Source of the DNA: Caulobacteraceae bacterium
Lineage (GTDB): Bacteria > Pseudomonadota > Alphaproteobacteria > Caulobacterales > Caulobacteraceae
Direction: 5' to 3'
Length of the DNA stretch: 7,085 nt
Assembly: GCA_947479185.1 (NCBI GenBank)
Contig: CANJYY010000130.1
Coordinates: forward strand, 1-7,085
Shown: one piece after another, positions 5,740 through 7,085 of the stretch
How positions within the stretch are numbered: the stretch's first letter is position 1
Layout of the letters: each line of letters opens with the position of its first letter
Program-made: the position numbers and the translations under genes
The notes under the pieces: model-generated
What the model saw: the letters and a program-made list of their open reading frames with translations, nothing else
The model's database searches: none
Told to the model about the DNA's origin: nothing

Positions 5740-6825
5740 TCAAGCGGTCCAGAGGGCGAAGGTGTCGTGATCGAGGGCCTGGGCGCAGGCCCCGCGGGTC
5801 ATGGTCAGGAACAGGGCGTCGCCCCGCTCGGTGCGCTCGACGGCGATGGCCGAGAACACGCCCATGAACACGCCGTGCACGGCCATCCGGCGGTAGTCGG
5901 TCCAGCAGTCGTCAGCGCTGTAGTCGCTGACGCCCAGGCGGCGCAGTTCGTCGTGATAGAGGGTGATCAGTTCCCGCTCGTGCTGGCGGCGCAACTCCGG
6001 CGAGATGCCGGCGCTGATGAAGTAGGTCACGTCGGTCAGGCCGTGGCCGATGGCCAGGGTCTGCCAGTCGAGCGTGCCCATGCGTCGCCCGCCGCCCTGG
6101 ATGTCGAACAGGATGTTGTCGAGGCGGAAGTCGCCGTGCTGCACCGTGAACGGGCCCTCGGCCACGCTCTGGAACAGCGGCATGATCTCCGGCAGGCGCT
6201 CGACCAGCGCCATGTGTTCGTCGGCCAGCACGCCGTCGTAGCGCGCCTTGAAGGCGGTGATGATGCCGGGCAGGGCGGCGATGATCGCCGGAAACATGTC
6301 GGCCCCGGACGCCAGCCAGGCGATGTCCTTCAGCGACGGATCGTTCCAACGCGGGGCGTGCAGGGCGGCGGCCTCGAGCATCGCGGTGCGCGCGTCCTCG
6401 ATCGAGCAGCCGGTCAGCTGGTCGCCGGCGCGGGCCGGGCCGAAGTCCTCGAAGATCAGGGTGAAGGCCGAGGTCTCCGGGTCGATCTCGGCGAAGTGGG
6501 TCTTCGGCGTGATGATCCCGACGGTCGAGGCCACCTCGCGGTAGAAACCCACCTCGCGGCCATAGAGATTGAAGGCCGCGCCGGTCGCCCGGCTGCCGGC
6601 ATCGGCGGCGGCGAACTTGCCGACCACGCTGGCGGGCGCAGACGCCGGCGCGCCGTCACAGGTCAGGGTGAAGCGGTAGCTGTCGCCGACCAGGCCATTG
6701 CCGACCGGCTTGACGTCGAGGGCGGTCACCGTCCCCGTCGGCAGGGCCCCGGACCCACGCAGCACGGCGGTCATCCAGGCGGGGTCGACGGCGTCGACGG
6801 TGGCGGCGATGGCAGGCTTGGTCAT
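5740..6825 (-). CDS. APH/ecdysteroid-kinase-like small-molecule phosphotransferase
   Basis: A 361-aa protein with the eukaryotic-kinase-like fold used by aminoglycoside, choline and ecdysteroid kinases. Visible features are a VVGKF strand with the ATP-anchoring Lys70 and its likely partner E91 in the next helix (YGREVGFYRE). A hinge-like LIFEDFGP is at 123-130. The catalytic HGDFRLDN is at 230-237, with D232 as base and N237 as metal ligand, and LDWQ is at 252-255, where D253 is the equivalent of the DFG Asp. GHGLTDVTYF (260-269) follows, matching the usual helix after this motif. All key residues are present, so an active kinase is expected. The length and the LIFED hinge suit the ecdysteroid/CHK-like group better than antibiotic-resistance enzymes. 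The start is ATG 6825; another ATG at 6830 is out of frame. It leads an operon with the alcohol dehydrogenase. The substrate is unknown; a hydroxylated small molecule handled by both enzymes is an inference. Confidence 0.82.
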   Translation of the reverse strand: MTKPAIAATVDAVDPAWMTAVLRGSGALPTGTVTALDVKPVGNGLVGDSYRFTLTCDGAPASAPASVVGKFAAADAGSRATGAAFNLYGREVGFYREVASTVGIITPKTHFAEIDPETSAFTLIFEDFGPARAGDQLTGCSIEDARTAMLEAAALHAPRWNDPSLKDIAWLASGADMFPAIIAALPGIITAFKARYDGVLADEHMALVERLPEIMPLFQSVAEGPFTVQHGDFRLDNILFDIQGGGRRMGTLDWQTLAIGHGLTDVTYFISAGISPELRRQHERELITLYHDELRRLGVSDYSADDCWTDYRRMAVHGVFMGVFSAIAVERTERGDALFLTMTRGACAQALDHDTFALWTA

Positions 6826-6929
6826 GTCATGTTTCCCGATCGCCGGCGGACTTGGCGCCGCCTGGCGAAGGCTGGTCCCTGATCGTCACCGCTAGAGCAT
6901 CCCCGGCGGCCCGGAAACCACCTTTAGGC

Positions 6930-6960
6930 CGGTCACCTTGCGGAACCGCAACCGTGACCG
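6930..6960. promoter_or_regulatory. 31-bp interrupted dyad, candidate operator of the kinase-dehydrogenase operon
   Basis: Nested arms: CGGTCAC (6930-6936) pairs with GTGACCG (6954-6960), and inside them TTGCGG (6938-6943) pairs with CCGCAA (6946-6951) around a central AA. Thirteen base pairs are symmetric; the only asymmetry is 1 versus 2 C between inner and outer arms. It lies 105-135 nt upstream of the kinase start and 57-87 nt upstream of the tRNA-Pro. Its position between divergent genes argues against a terminator. On the minus strand the inner TTGCGG could serve as a -35, with a weak TAAAGG 19 nt on; I do not regard that promoter as convincing. Confidence 0.5.
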
Positions 6961-6970
6961 CGCAATACGT

Positions 6971-6999
6971 TTGCTACCGGGGGCGAAGCTTTGTAGAGC
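6971..6999 (+). promoter_or_regulatory. Weak candidate promoter of the tRNA-Pro gene
   Basis: TTGCTA (6971-6976) and TAGAGC (6994-6999) are 17 nt apart, which would give a leader of about 10 nt, the same layout as the tRNA-Glu promoter. The -10 match is poor (3 of 6). The palindrome AAGCGCTT (7000-7007) lies at the predicted start of transcription. Confidence 0.28.
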
Positions 7000-7016
7000 A
7001 AGCGCTTCCGTGATCG

Positions 7017-7085
<69 letters not shown>

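Noticed and set aside
4661..5770. A 369-codon open frame on the plus strand opposite the alcohol dehydrogenase
   Set aside because: It mirrors the dehydrogenase codons, is low in complexity (Gly, Asp, Ala, Arg, His) and lacks any recognisable domain.
5740..6825. The kinase as an antibiotic-resistance aminoglycoside phosphotransferase
   Set aside because: The shared HGD...N and LDW motifs define only the fold. The length, hinge sequence and pairing with an alcohol dehydrogenase point to another small-molecule substrate, and there is no sign of a resistance or mobile context.
5767..6882. A 371-codon open frame on the plus strand opposite the kinase
   Set aside because: The same compositional artefact; the minus-strand frame has intact kinase motifs and the plus-strand one has none.
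6893..7000. TAGAGCA occurring at 6893-6899 and 6994-7000
   Set aside because: Two 7-nt matches 101 nt apart without matching flanks are not enough to propose a repeat or a regulatory pair.

Overview
The window looks like chromosomal DNA from a high-GC alphaproteobacterium, most likely of the Caulobacterales (Caulobacter, Phenylobacterium or Brevundimonas type). The reasons are the strong G/C bias at third codon positions, the glpX-recJ pairing, the two-domain cold-shock protein, and the -35/-10 style of the promoters. Genus is an inference. I see no mobile element, CRISPR array, rRNA gene or phage gene.

Left part (1-2694, + strand): the 3' portion of glpX (class II fructose-1,6-bisphosphatase, cut by the window edge) is followed after 2 nt by a complete recJ (single-strand DNA 5'-3' exonuclease). 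Next comes a tRNA-Glu(UUC) gene with encoded CCA and a well-spaced upstream promoter (2750-2872).

Middle part (2873-4638, + strand): a 164-nt regulatory region carries several inverted repeats and a candidate promoter. It leads into a probable three-gene operon: a double cold-shock-domain protein (CspD-like), a secreted or membrane-anchored DUF192 protein that starts at TTG, and a PaaI-type hotdog thioesterase that starts at GTG inside the DUF192 stop codon.

Right part (4625-6825, - strand): a two-gene operon runs toward the middle block. A small-molecule kinase of the aminoglycoside-phosphotransferase/ecdysteroid-kinase-like fold is followed after 11 nt by a zinc-dependent alcohol dehydrogenase of the aryl/benzyl-alcohol type. 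The dehydrogenase and thioesterase genes converge and overlap by 14 bp. Upstream of the kinase, a 191-nt divergent intergenic region carries a 31-bp interrupted dyad (6930-6960), a good operator candidate. The window ends inside a tRNA-Pro(UGG) gene.

Most of this is ordinary housekeeping content. The parts worth following up are the two regulatory regions (2902-2990 and 6930-6960), the kinase-dehydrogenase operon of unknown substrate, and the G1-U72 pair of tRNA-Glu. I do not see a clearly new multi-gene system.
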